64,000 nucleotides of DNA from UBA2033 sp035345875 (GTDB lineage: Bacteria; Spirochaetota; Leptospiria; Leptospirales; Leptospiraceae): positions 1-64,000 of the forward strand of contig DAORDH010000007.1 in the NCBI GenBank assembly GCA_035345875.1, in the 5' to 3' direction. Under the pieces are notes generated by a model that saw only the letters and a list, made by a program, of their open reading frames with translations, was not told the DNA's origin and did no database searches. Position 1 is the first letter of the stretch. Every line of letters starts with the position of its first letter. Positions 35,754-44,769 of the stretch are shown one piece after another. Made by a program: the position numbers and the translations under genes.

Positions 35754-35915
35754 CTAATTATCAGTATGAATATTTTTCCTAAATTGCGATGGAGATAGAT
35801 TTGTCTCTTTTTTAAAAACTCTATTAAAATGCGTAATATCATCAAAACCAACTCTCTCTAAAATTTCTACTACTGGAAGAGTTGTGTCCTTGAGCAAGAT
35901 ACAAGCAATTTGTAT
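35754..35915 (-). pseudogene. AraC-family HTH fragment
   Basis: The minus-strand frame reads IQIACILLKDTTLPVVEILE, then RVGFDDITHFNRVFKKETNL and SPSQFRKN. This is the second HTH and signature helix of an AraC regulator, ending in a proper stop. Stops lie immediately upstream in the same frame and no N-terminal part is present. Confidence 0.75.
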
Positions 35916-35951
35916 TCATTCTTAAGTGAGGTTACACTGTATTTGTCGCTT

Positions 35952-36734
35952 TTAATAACACGAAGTAGAAATTTTTCTCAAATCAGAATTGAACTCTATT
36001 CTTCGAGTGCTTCCAGATGCGCAAACGTTTCCTGGATCAATGCTATCCGATGCTTTTCCTCCATCGTAAGCACTATTTCCCTCAAAGATAATGTTTCCAT
36101 TGGAGGTAGTGAGAGTTTTAGGCGTTAATGTATTTACCTTTCCATCATCTAACCTTGCTCCTATAAAAGTGGATCTTAAAATATTTCCGGATAAATCCAT
36201 TTTTGCCAAATAAGTGACTCTAGGACCCCCACCTGTTCCATAGGATTTTTGCATTGCATCCGTAGAAGCTTGGAAGCTTGCATTTCCTCCATCGGTTGAA
36301 AATGCTACATACAAAAAACTATCTTGAGAGACCAAAAGGTCGCCTCTCGTATCAGCAGCAGAATTGTCATAATAATAACAAAAGTCTAAATTGTTGTTTG
36401 TAGTTTTATAAAGAAATGCATCCTGATTTGTAGATGTGACTTGTGCAATCCCTGCGGTATACACACTTCCTCCCACAGTCAGACTCACTAAATTTTTTTC
36501 TGATTTGGGTTTGCCACCAGTTCCATCACAGGTTGCAATTCTTCCCGCTCCTAAGTTAGATACAGAAGGTCTAGAATTGGAAAGAGCCAAACCAGCAACT
36601 AGAAATAGTCTTTGATTTTCTTTGCTCTTTTTTTCCTGATCTGTTTCGATAATGGAATCTAAAAAAGGAATGCTATTTAACTGAGTGCAGTTTTGAATTA
36701 GAATGAGAGATAGAAATAGATAAATTAGTTTCAT
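35952..36734 (-). CDS. lipoprotein with SBBP-like beta-propeller segment
   Basis: Start chosen at ATG 36734, giving the lipoprotein signal MKLIYLFLSLILIQNC; the ORF is open to 36803. The mature part of about 245 residues contains a Gly-rich region (GRIATCDGTGGKPKSE) and blades like VSLTVGGSVYTAGIAQVTST, LLVSQDSFLYVAFSTDGG and TYLAKMDLSGNILRSTFIGA. These resemble SBBP beta-propeller repeats of leptospiral surface lipoproteins. It has two to three blades only, so it is short compared with full propellers. Function unknown. Confidence 0.7.
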   Translation of the reverse strand: MKLIYLFLSLILIQNCTQLNSIPFLDSIIETDQEKKSKENQRLFLVAGLALSNSRPSVSNLGAGRIATCDGTGGKPKSEKNLVSLTVGGSVYTAGIAQVTSTNQDAFLYKTTNNNLDFCYYYDNSAADTRGDLLVSQDSFLYVAFSTDGGNASFQASTDAMQKSYGTGGGPRVTYLAKMDLSGNILRSTFIGARLDDGKVNTLTPKTLTTSNGNIIFEGNSAYDGGKASDSIDPGNVCASGSTRRIEFNSDLRKISTSCY

Positions 36735-37186
36735 AAGATTTACTTTAATATTTCTTATTAGACTGGTAATATTTAAAAAAAATCTTTTTAGGAAATGATG
36801 CAAAGTTCTAATGTATTTTCTTTAAAAATACAATCGCTTATATTCTCTTATGAATAATTCTAAACTATAGAGAATAAAAGCTTACTTTTTTCAAAAATTA
36901 TATAGAAACACTCTGCATGAAGTGGAATTTTTTGAATCCCTTGCATTTTTTAAGAACAATCCTTAATAAAAACTCAGAAAGAAATCCTTTCTTTGGATTT
37001 TAAACGATAGTTGTCACACTGTAATAGATTCTATACTGAGACAATAGAATTTAATCCTATTCTTTCAATACAACAACCGACGGATTCAAGAATATTTTTA
37101 ATTTGTGTATTTTGATTGACTCTCAGCAAAGTAATAAATAAGTAAAAGCATATAAATTCATATTTTTCTTTGAGGAGATATTCAAT
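36735..37186. other. divergent intergenic region
   Basis: About 450 A+T-rich bases between divergent genes. Only an AGGAG ribosome site just before the gene at 37187 is clear. No other feature is supported. Confidence 0.5.
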
Positions 37187-37588
37187 ATGATTAAACAATT
37201 AATCGAAAAGCAACAGATTTTTAACCTAACACTTAAATTTCTTTCCTTTCTTTCAAACTGGAAAATCACTCAAAGTCTAATTTTGCCAATCACAAATTTT
37301 TTAGCCTGGATTAATATATTATTAAATAGACCAGAGGAAACAAAAGACCTAGAAAAATTAGCAGAAATTTGGAAGCAGCTTATGCCGCCAGATGGACAAG
37401 ACTATTTTAAAATTACAAACATTACAGAACAAACTGCGTATGTTGAAATTCATCTCCATTGTCCACTGAGAGGTACAGGAAAAGTTCACACTTGTTATTC
37501 TTTTATGAATTATGATAGGGAATTAATGAAAAAGGTAGGAGCAAGTTTAACTGTAATTGAATCCCAATCAAATTCAGGAAAGCCTTAG
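37187..37588 (+). CDS. hypothetical protein
   Basis: A 133-residue protein with a hydrophobic/amphipathic N-terminal third (LTLKFLSFLSNWKITQSLIL). The C-terminal domain reads YFKITNITEQTAYVEIHLHC, PLRGTGKVHTCYSFMNYDRE and LMKKVGASLTVIESQSNSGK. The conserved-looking Cys and Arg and the NYDRELMKKVG helix suggest a small ligand-binding domain, but I do not recognise the family. A strong GAGGAG ribosome site precedes the ATG. Single-gene unit. Confidence 0.55.
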   Translation: MIKQLIEKQQIFNLTLKFLSFLSNWKITQSLILPITNFLAWINILLNRPEETKDLEKLAEIWKQLMPPDGQDYFKITNITEQTAYVEIHLHCPLRGTGKVHTCYSFMNYDRELMKKVGASLTVIESQSNSGKP

Positions 37589-37749
37589 CAATTAGAAGAG
37601 AAGAAGATAATAGAGATGATCTGACTCCTGCTCATTTGAATCATTCATTTCTATAAAGCGGATAACAAAACGTAATCTCTAATCAAAGTTTCACTAGTCT
37701 ATTTGAAATTATATTGACTCAATATAGGTAAATATTTTGATCTTACTTT

Positions 37750-38649
37750 ATGCTCAGAAATATCAAAATACCTCTTTTGTTTATCCTAATCACTGTATCC
37801 CAAACATTTTCTTGTTCAAAACCTTTACCAGTAAAAGAAGGCAAACTACTTACTGTATCTGCCACTTCCACTGCTAAAGATTCAAAGGATGCATATAACG
37901 TAAAATATCTCTCCGACGATTCAATCAAAAGCTGGTGCGAAGGAAAGCCGGATGATGGAATCGGAGAATCGATTGAATTTACATTCGAGAAAGAAGTGAG
38001 GATTCAAAGTTTCTTTATTAAAAATGGTTTTGGTGATCCAAAATACTTTGCTCAAAATAATCGAATTCATAAACTAAAAATTGAATCAGATAAAGGCAGT
38101 TTTGAAGAAGTAGAATTAGAAGATACGAATTCGGAAAAAGAAATTGTTTTGAAAAAACCTTTGGACGCCACGAAAATTAATTTTACAATTATAAGTATCC
38201 GGTCTGGCTCAAAATTTAAAGACACCTGTATTACTGAATTAGGTTTTAATCATTCTAGTATAACGGATATCGGTTCGATGAAACTTTGTGGTGTTGATTT
38301 TAAATTATTTGAATTAGAATACACTACACCTGAAAATAATTTTGATATTTCTTATAATTCAGAATTAGCAGGAGGCTCTGGTTCGTATTTGAATCGTGAT
38401 CTCGCCTGTAGCCATCCTGAAAAGTTCATTTTTGATTCAGTGCAAATAGAATCTAAAGAGGAAGGAAATGTTTTTTCGATTGAGGCTAAATTTGAAACTA
38501 TTCCGAGTTCAGTTGACTCTAGCTGTGCTCCAAGAAATGTATCAATGAATCTAGAAAAATGCATAGATGGAATAAAAGAAATGAAATTAGATGGATCTCT
38601 TTGCAATGGAGTAAAAGAGGGATCAAAAGTGAAAGTGTTCTGTAAGTAA
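37750..38649 (+). CDS. lipoprotein with NADase-type glycan-binding (discoidin-like) domain
   Basis: A 299-residue protein with lipoprotein signal MLRNIKIPLLFILITVSQTF, then SC. Residues about 35-165 match the discoidin-like glycan-binding module found beside bacterial NADases: LSDDSIKSWCEGKPDDGIGE, IEFTFEKEVRIQSFFIKNGF, YFAQNNRIHKLKIES, KDTCITELGF. The remaining C-terminal 125 residues are Cys-containing and unassigned. It is probably a surface or periplasmic binding protein; no enzyme domain is seen. Confidence 0.75.
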   Translation: MLRNIKIPLLFILITVSQTFSCSKPLPVKEGKLLTVSATSTAKDSKDAYNVKYLSDDSIKSWCEGKPDDGIGESIEFTFEKEVRIQSFFIKNGFGDPKYFAQNNRIHKLKIESDKGSFEEVELEDTNSEKEIVLKKPLDATKINFTIISIRSGSKFKDTCITELGFNHSSITDIGSMKLCGVDFKLFELEYTTPENNFDISYNSELAGGSGSYLNRDLACSHPEKFIFDSVQIESKEEGNVFSIEAKFETIPSSVDSSCAPRNVSMNLEKCIDGIKEMKLDGSLCNGVKEGSKVKVFCK

Positions 38650-38764
38650 TGGATTCAATCACCTAATGCATTGTGAACCAAATGAAAAAAATGTTCCTTC
38701 TTGATTTTATTGGTTCATTTGTATTGCCCAATCTTATAAAAATTCTTAATTCGTTCCTAAATCA

Positions 38765-39343
38765 ATGGAAAAAATAAAACAAGTTCTTACCATCTTAGAA
38801 AAAGAAAATTTTAAACCAATCATAAAGACCGAAACATTTGATGATTTCGATTCAAAGGAAATCTTTTGGACAGATAAAAACGGAGAAGAATGTTTCATTT
38901 TAGAAGAGAATATAGCAATTGAGAATTCTAAAATTGCTTGGCTTCAATCGAGTGAGAACGATAGTCATCTTTTAAAAATTTATGATAAGAATATAACGTT
39001 TACTTGGAAGCCTATCACATACAATCCTGCGTTTGGCTGTCTTTGTCTTTTAATAGAATGGTATAAAGAATATTTGATTTTTATCTACCAAGAAAAACAT
39101 GAGATTTATATTTGCTCTATCAAAGAGAATACAGTAAAACATTTTCATTTTCATGGAGAGAAAATCGAAAGAAAAGGAAATCTTATCTCTTATGATACCT
39201 ATGTGAATAAAGCAAACGACAAAGTAAGACTCATTCAAATACCCGAATTAATAGAATTAGAACCTATCGATAAATCAAAAGCAGAAAAATTAGATCTGTT
39301 ACCAAAAGATCTAAATCGATCCGGAAATTTTTTAGGACTGTAA
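38765..39343 (+). CDS. hypothetical cytoplasmic protein
   Basis: A 192-residue acidic protein without signal peptide or membrane helix. It is rich in beta strands (KIAWLQSSENDSHLLKIYD, CLLIEWYKEYLIFIYQEKHE), like a partial propeller or immunity-type protein. No family recognised. The ATG at 38765 lacks a strong ribosome site. A repeat cluster follows it, before the end of recQ. Confidence 0.5.
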   Translation: MEKIKQVLTILEKENFKPIIKTETFDDFDSKEIFWTDKNGEECFILEENIAIENSKIAWLQSSENDSHLLKIYDKNITFTWKPITYNPAFGCLCLLIEWYKEYLIFIYQEKHEIYICSIKENTVKHFHFHGEKIERKGNLISYDTYVNKANDKVRLIQIPELIELEPIDKSKAEKLDLLPKDLNRSGNFLGL

Positions 39344-39368
39344 CTTGCAATCCCTTTCAAATCACAAA

Positions 39369-39625
39369 GTTACCCACAAGCATTTTAAAACTGACTACTA
39401 CGGGATTGTGTAAAAACTTAAAAAAAATCTAACCGCGAAGATCGCGAAGGTCAAAATTTCCTAGGAAATTTTCAACTTTTCTTCGTGGTGAAAATCTTGT
39501 TCTTACACAACCCCATTTCGGGTAGAAAGACGATGGGCACCGAAAAAAGATACAATCATTCAAAACTATCATCGTTTCGGTATCGTTCTGTTATCGGTGC
39601 CATCGGTGGTAATCTGTTAAAATTA
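39369..39625. repeat. dispersed repeat family B, copy interrupted by a family C element
   Basis: The left end, GTTACCCACAAG...TTTTAAAACTGACTAC, matches 45963 onward. The right end (ATCGGTGCCATCGGTGGTAA, then TCTGTTAAAATT) matches the right end of 45963-46234. The middle contains a family C palindrome (39406-39510) and a GGGCACCGA...AGATACAAT block shared with 5238-5288. The right part codes for the last residues of recQ. Confidence 0.65.
39406..39510. repeat. dispersed repeat family C (ACCnCGAAGATCGCGAAG), copy 1
   Basis: Ends are inverted (TTGTGTAA...TTACACAA). The inside has TCTAACCGCGAAGATCGCGA followed by AGGTCAAAATTTCCT and TTCTTCGTGGTGAAAATCTT, the same blocks as in the copy at 43228. 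It is nested in a family B element. Confidence 0.7.
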
Positions 39626-41802
39626 AGGAAAGAGCTGCCCTTGAAATGCGACACTACGATTCGAATATCATCATACGAAATTGTTTCATTTAAGGCGAGG
39701 TAAATCGGCTTTAGCCGCTCCCTTCCCACAAGTTGAATTGCTTTTGAAACTTTTTCATAAACATCCGTAGAAACATACTGGCTTATATCGAATGGATGTT
39801 CTTCTTCTATGTAGTCTGCTAAGTATTCTAAGACAGTGCTTTTTGCTCGGCCAGTTTCTCGAATCACATCCTCTAAAGGTTTATTCTCTCTAAAAAGTTC
39901 GAAAGCAAGTGCCTTTGTTCCATTTGGTGCAGTGCTTTTCTTCTCAACAGTTCTTATTGTGGAGGAATATACAACATCCTTTGCAATTTGATTTTCAGTG
40001 CAATACTTATGAATGATCGCAAGGATTTCTTTTCCAAAGTCTTTTAGTTTTTGTTCCCCAATTCCATAAATAAGATTTAATTTCTCTATGCTAGAAGGTC
40101 TTACTCTTGAAAGATCTCTTAACGTTACATCACTCATAATAACAAAAGGCGGAACTTTCCTTTGAGTCGCTAAATCCTTTCTAAACATTCGTAGCATCTC
40201 AAATAGATTTTGATCCACTCCTTCCCAGGATTCAGAATCTATTTTCTTAGATTTGGTTTCTTCTTTTTCCGGTAGAAGTGTTAAACTAACGCTTCTTTCA
40301 CTTTTTAAAACTGCCTTTGCATGAGTGGTTAATTTTAAAATCGGATAAGGATTTCCTTCTTGTGTAAGTATATTTTGCGAAATGAGTTGATAGATCCAAT
40401 CCTGAACTTGCTCTTTCGAATATTCCTTTAATAGTCCATAAGTAGATAATTTATGATGACCAAAGTCTCTAATCTTTGCTAAATTCTCTCCTCGCAAAAT
40501 GCTTGTGATATGACTAACGCCAAATCTCTCATTGACTCGAACCACGCCAGAAATAATTTTTCTCGCAATTGTCTGCGAATCTTCTACAATCTGTTTTTTG
40601 TCTAAACATACATCACAGGCTTCACAATTATTCTTTTCATATTCTTGTCCAAAATAGTTTTTTAAATATTTATGCCTGCAAATACTCATTCTACAGTATT
40701 TTTCCATCTCATCGATATGAGAATAGCTTGCGCTAAGATATTCAAGATTGCCTAATGTCTCATCCGGCTCACCCAATAATTTTTTCCAGAGAATTGAGTC
40801 ACTTCCCGAATAAAATAAAATACATTCCGCTTCTAACCCATCTCTACCTGCTCTTCCTGTTTCTTGCTGGTAATGCTCGATGGACTTTGGCATTCCTGTA
40901 TGAATCACATAACGAATATTACTTCTATCAATTCCCATTCCAAATGCGACAGTTGCTATCATAATATCTACTTTCTCAGAGATAAATAACTCCTGATTCT
41001 TTGTTCTCTCTTCCGAAGTCATCCCTGCATGATAAGGCAAACAAGAGATCCCTCTCTTTGTTAAGATTGCATTTAGTTCCTCTACATCCTTTCTGCGAAT
41101 ACAATAGATGATACCAGCTTCCTTATTATGCCTTTCGATTGTGTCTAGAATCTGATTGGTAAGATTGTTTCTAGGAACAATCCGATAGATTAAATTCTTC
41201 CGATCAAAATCTCCAACTATCACTTCTGGTGCAGTAAGCGATAGTTGCTCTACAATATCTACTCTGACCCTCTCAGATGCAGTTGCCGTATAAGCATGCA
41301 CTGATACATTCTGAAATATTTTTTTTAACTTACCAAGAGAACGGTATTCAGGACGAAAATCATGTCCCCACTGACTCACACAATGAGCCTCATCCACTGC
41401 AAAAGAATTTATTTTTATTTGTTTGAGAATGTTAATAAATTCAGGCATGACTGCCCTCTCTGGTGAAACAAATAATAACGATATACGACCTTCTAAAACG
41501 GCAAACTCTAAATTAGACTTTTCTTCTAAATCCAAAGTAGAATCAAGTTGGGCTGCAGAGATTCCATTTTGTCGTAAGCTATCAACCTGATCTTTCATCA
41601 GTGCAATTAGCGGTGAAATTACAACCGTAGTCCCTTCTGTGAGCAATGCAGGAGCTTGATAGCAAAGCGATTTTCCAGCTCCCGTTGGCAAAACTGTAAG
41701 TGAATCTTTTTTATCTAGAACAGTCTGTATCGACTCAGCTTGCAGAGGTCGGAGGGAAGGATAGCCCCAATATTTTTTTACAATTGCTAAAATTTGCTCC
41801 AT
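39556..41802 (-). CDS. recQ: ATP-dependent DNA helicase RecQ
   Basis: A 748-residue RecQ helicase. Motif 0 and Walker A are in SLRPLQAESIQTV and LPTGAGKSLCYQAP, the DEAH-box is VDEAHCVSQWGHDFRPEY, and motif VI is HYQQETGRAGRDG. A four-Cys zinc site (CRMSICRHKY, CEACDVC), a winged-helix RQC region (about 405-510), an HRDC domain (about 535-610; RDLATQRKVPPFVIMSDVTL) and a C-terminal HTH-like region (about 640-725) follow. It unwinds DNA in recombination and repair. The last 20 or so residues (from RLPPMAPITE) are encoded by a dispersed repeat, so the natural C-terminus may have been altered. Single-gene unit. Confidence 0.96.
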   Translation of the reverse strand: MEQILAIVKKYWGYPSLRPLQAESIQTVLDKKDSLTVLPTGAGKSLCYQAPALLTEGTTVVISPLIALMKDQVDSLRQNGISAAQLDSTLDLEEKSNLEFAVLEGRISLLFVSPERAVMPEFINILKQIKINSFAVDEAHCVSQWGHDFRPEYRSLGKLKKIFQNVSVHAYTATASERVRVDIVEQLSLTAPEVIVGDFDRKNLIYRIVPRNNLTNQILDTIERHNKEAGIIYCIRRKDVEELNAILTKRGISCLPYHAGMTSEERTKNQELFISEKVDIMIATVAFGMGIDRSNIRYVIHTGMPKSIEHYQQETGRAGRDGLEAECILFYSGSDSILWKKLLGEPDETLGNLEYLSASYSHIDEMEKYCRMSICRHKYLKNYFGQEYEKNNCEACDVCLDKKQIVEDSQTIARKIISGVVRVNERFGVSHITSILRGENLAKIRDFGHHKLSTYGLLKEYSKEQVQDWIYQLISQNILTQEGNPYPILKLTTHAKAVLKSERSVSLTLLPEKEETKSKKIDSESWEGVDQNLFEMLRMFRKDLATQRKVPPFVIMSDVTLRDLSRVRPSSIEKLNLIYGIGEQKLKDFGKEILAIIHKYCTENQIAKDVVYSSTIRTVEKKSTAPNGTKALAFELFRENKPLEDVIRETGRAKSTVLEYLADYIEEEHPFDISQYVSTDVYEKVSKAIQLVGRERLKPIYLALNETISYDDIRIVVSHFKGSSFLNFNRLPPMAPITERYRNDDSFE

Positions 41803-42052
41803 GATTTACTCCCATTTTCACCAATATTTTAAAAAGCCTTTGGGTTTATATAATTTAATGAGAGTAATTGCGTAATAGTTCAATGACTTTCAATAAAAAG
41901 AGAATGGGTTCGGTAAATCATTGTTTACCTCTTTTTGAATCCTTTTTTCAATTTTTACAGGAAGTTTAAATAGAAAATCAATCATTTATTCTATACATAA
42001 TATCTATCAAAAAATATTTTGAGAAAATCAAATTTGTAAATAGGATTTATCT

Positions 42053-43210
42053 ATGGCTAATAAAGAATTCGACATTGTAGTGTATGGAGCAACTGGCTTT
42101 ACTGGCAAACTAGTTTCTGAATATCTCACTCTACGTGGCATAAAGGGATGGGCAATGGCTGGGAGAAGTGAAACAAAACTCCAAGAAGTAAAAGATGAAA
42201 TTGGGATACCAAAAGATATACCACTCATTGTAGCAGATTCTTCCGATCCAAATTCATTGAAAGCGTTATGTGAAAGAACAAAGGTAGTTTTAACTACTGT
42301 AGGACCTTACCAACTGTATGGAAATGAATTAGTTTCTGCCTGCGCAAATTCTGGAACAGATTATCTCGATTTAAATGGAGAACCAGCTTGGGCAAAGCAA
42401 ATGATTGAAGCCTATGATGGAGTTGCAAAAAATACAGGCGCACGTATCGTCCTATCGTCTGGATTTGATTCCATTCCATCTGATCTAGGAGTTTGGTTTT
42501 TACAACAAGAGGCAATTAAAAAATTTGGAAAACCTGTCCCTCGTGTAAAAGGAAGAGTTCGCGAAATGAGAGGATCTGCTTCTGGAGGAACTATGGCATC
42601 GGCTAAGGCAACTATGAAAGCATCGTTTAAAGATCCATCGATTGTATCAGTTCTCGCAAATCCTTTTGCACTTACACCCGGGTTTAATGGACCAGAACAA
42701 CCATCCGGATTAATTCCTGAGTTTGATAAGGAGTTTAACGTATGGGCGGCACCTTTTATAATGGCGAGTGTAAATACTAAAAATGTTCATAGAACAAACT
42801 TTTTATTAAATCATCCGTATGGAAAAGATTTCGTTTATGATGAAATGATGCTTACAACACTCGGGGAAGCGGCTCTTGCGTTAGTGGATGCAGCTGCAAA
42901 AGCAAATCCATTTGTAGGGAAAGGTTTAAAGCCAGGAGATGGACCTACAAAAGAGGAAAGAGAAAATGGAATGTATGATATAATCTTCACAGGAGAATAC
43001 CCAGATGGAAAAAGAATTCGTGCTTGTGTCAAAGGAGATAGAGATCCTGGATATGGTTCAACTAGTAAAATGATTTCAGAAGCAGCACTCACACTCCTTG
43101 AAACGAAAACGGCAGGCGGTGTATTTACTCCCGGTGCAATCATGGCTGCCCCACTTCTTGAAAGATTACAGAAATATGCAGGAGTCACATTCACAATCGA
43201 GAACATGTAA
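42053..43210 (+). CDS. saccharopine dehydrogenase-like NADP-binding oxidoreductase
   Basis: A 385-residue protein starting with a Rossmann fold (FDIVVYGATGFTGKLVSEYL, then WAMAGRSETKLQEV). TTVGPYQLYGNELVSACANS and YLDLNGEPAWAKQMIEAY follow. This is the saccharopine dehydrogenase/trans-acting enoyl reductase group, whose members act on saccharopine-like substrates or on lipid intermediates. The MRGSASGGTMASAKATMKAS segment is typical of the latter group. There is no biosynthetic cluster around it, so the substrate is open. Single-gene unit. Confidence 0.85.
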   Translation: MANKEFDIVVYGATGFTGKLVSEYLTLRGIKGWAMAGRSETKLQEVKDEIGIPKDIPLIVADSSDPNSLKALCERTKVVLTTVGPYQLYGNELVSACANSGTDYLDLNGEPAWAKQMIEAYDGVAKNTGARIVLSSGFDSIPSDLGVWFLQQEAIKKFGKPVPRVKGRVREMRGSASGGTMASAKATMKASFKDPSIVSVLANPFALTPGFNGPEQPSGLIPEFDKEFNVWAAPFIMASVNTKNVHRTNFLLNHPYGKDFVYDEMMLTTLGEAALALVDAAAKANPFVGKGLKPGDGPTKEERENGMYDIIFTGEYPDGKRIRACVKGDRDPGYGSTSKMISEAALTLLETKTAGGVFTPGAIMAAPLLERLQKYAGVTFTIENM

Positions 43211-43227
43211 TTAAATTTCTCCTAGAC

Positions 43228-43348
43228 TGTGTAAAAGCTTAAAATAAATCTAACCACGAAGATCGCGAAAGTCAAAATTTCCTTTGAAATATACAATTTT
43301 TCTTCGTGGCCTTCGTGCACTTCGTGGTGAAAATCTTTCTTTTACAAA
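43228..43348. repeat. dispersed repeat family C, copy 2
   Basis: Inverted ends TGTGTAAAAG and CTTTTACAAA. Inside are TCTAACCACGAAGATCGCGA, AGTCAAAATTTCCT and TTCGTGGCCTTCGTGCACTT followed by CGTGGTGAAAATCTT. It lies between two genes, 18 bases after a stop codon, and may act as a bidirectional hairpin terminator. Confidence 0.7.
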
Positions 43349-43429
43349 CTCACTCTAAACTTTTTCCGATAATTTATTTTGAATGTTTTCTTATTTTTAT
43401 GATTCGAATAATAGGACAGGAGAAGTAAA

Positions 43430-44578
43430 ATGACAAGAATCTTTTTTAAAATACTAGTTATGCTACCGATACTTCTGAATTCTTTTTGCTATCGTAGCAT
43501 AATTAACAAAGAAGGAGTAACTCCCCTATTACAACCTAAAAATAAAACTGGAATCATTGTTTACCTGAATCGAGATATTGCATTTAACGCAAGTAAAATG
43601 GTAGAAATTGAAAAGGGAAGAGAGACCTATTTAAATTTGAAAAATGATATAAGTGAATTAATTTCAAACTCAGGAAAACATTTGGAAGCAGAAACGGGAG
43701 GGAATCTAAAATTTCTTGGTATTTATGGATTTGAAAATGCTACCTTTGATGAAGGATTCGCTCTAAAAAAACAAAAGAAAAAAAATACAATCGAGTTTAG
43801 TTTTTACGAAATCAAGGAAGAGCAAAATTTCACTTTGCTACTTTCTATATTTACAGTAGGAATTTTTCCTTTATGGTATGAAAGAACTTTAAAAACATCG
43901 ATTCGATATTGGGACGATGAGGGAAATGTCAGAACTCTTCCCAATACAAATAGCATTCCTATTTTAAAAAGTTATGGAGGATGGCTTCTAATTCCTTTTG
44001 CTTTTTTCTCAAAAGAAGATACAAAAACTTTGTATCAATATACATTTGATCTTCAAATGCGACAGTCGATGTATAAATATGAATTGGGAAAATATTCTAA
44101 AGCAGATTATGAAATTTTTCCACTCAAAGAAAAACAAATGATCCAAGCAGATGCAGAAAAATTTTTGAAAGATGATAGTGTTTGGTTTATGATCCGAAAT
44201 GAAGCTAGAAGTAGAACGGAAAGGTTTACATTTTATTCTAAATCAGATAATATACATACTTTAGCCGCAACTGTGTTTACTAAGAACATTTCCAATAAGC
44301 CAATTCAATACAATCCGAACCGGTATTTCGTAAGTGATGGAATTAATAAATACAAATTAGATAAGGCATTAAACCCAGACACGGGAGAATTTATAAATCA
44401 GGATATTGAACTTCAGCCTGGGGAAATAAAAGAAGAAATCCTAGCATTCTATGTTCCGCATGACGTAGAGTTGATCTATTTAAATTATTCAGATCCAAGA
44501 CAGGAAATTAATTTTCAAACAGGTCCTGTGTTACGCTTTTATAAGAATTTTAAAAAATACAGCTTTCCAAAAAATTAA
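43430..44578 (+). CDS. hypothetical lipoprotein
   Basis: A 382-residue protein with a likely lipoprotein signal (MTRIFFKILVMLPILLNSFC). One further hydrophobic segment (FTLLLSIFTVGIFPLWYERT) lies near residue 145 and another near residue 180. The C-terminal part (YSKSDNIHTLAATVFTKNIS to ELIYLNYSDPRQE) is beta-rich. I do not recognise the family. GGAG lies 11 bases before the ATG. It is flanked by repeats on both sides. Confidence 0.6.
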   Translation: MTRIFFKILVMLPILLNSFCYRSIINKEGVTPLLQPKNKTGIIVYLNRDIAFNASKMVEIEKGRETYLNLKNDISELISNSGKHLEAETGGNLKFLGIYGFENATFDEGFALKKQKKKNTIEFSFYEIKEEQNFTLLLSIFTVGIFPLWYERTLKTSIRYWDDEGNVRTLPNTNSIPILKSYGGWLLIPFAFFSKEDTKTLYQYTFDLQMRQSMYKYELGKYSKADYEIFPLKEKQMIQADAEKFLKDDSVWFMIRNEARSRTERFTFYSKSDNIHTLAATVFTKNISNKPIQYNPNRYFVSDGINKYKLDKALNPDTGEFINQDIELQPGEIKEEILAFYVPHDVELIYLNYSDPRQEINFQTGPVLRFYKNFKKYSFPKN

Positions 44579-44609
44579 AATAGATTCGATTATAGTGACT
44601 AGAGGTATA

Positions 44610-44762
44610 ATACCAAATGGCAAACGTAATTTCAAAGAGAGATTTAATTGATTCGCATTTGGCATATTGCGCATAGAAAAGTGCTAGAAAACTAAGATTT
44701 GTTTAGAGCAAATCCATCTTTTTATTTTAAAAATAGGACTTATCTATTGAGGCTTGCTATAA
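44610..44762. repeat. dispersed palindromic repeat, family A, copy 2
   Basis: The core (44610-44665) has ends ATACCAAATG and CATTTGGCAT. The following hundred bases keep blocks shared with 5091-5190 (AAACTAAGATTTGTTTAGA, CCATCTTTTTATTTT). It sits at the 3' end of the broken gene at 44770. Confidence 0.7.
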
Positions 44763-44769
44763 GAAATAA

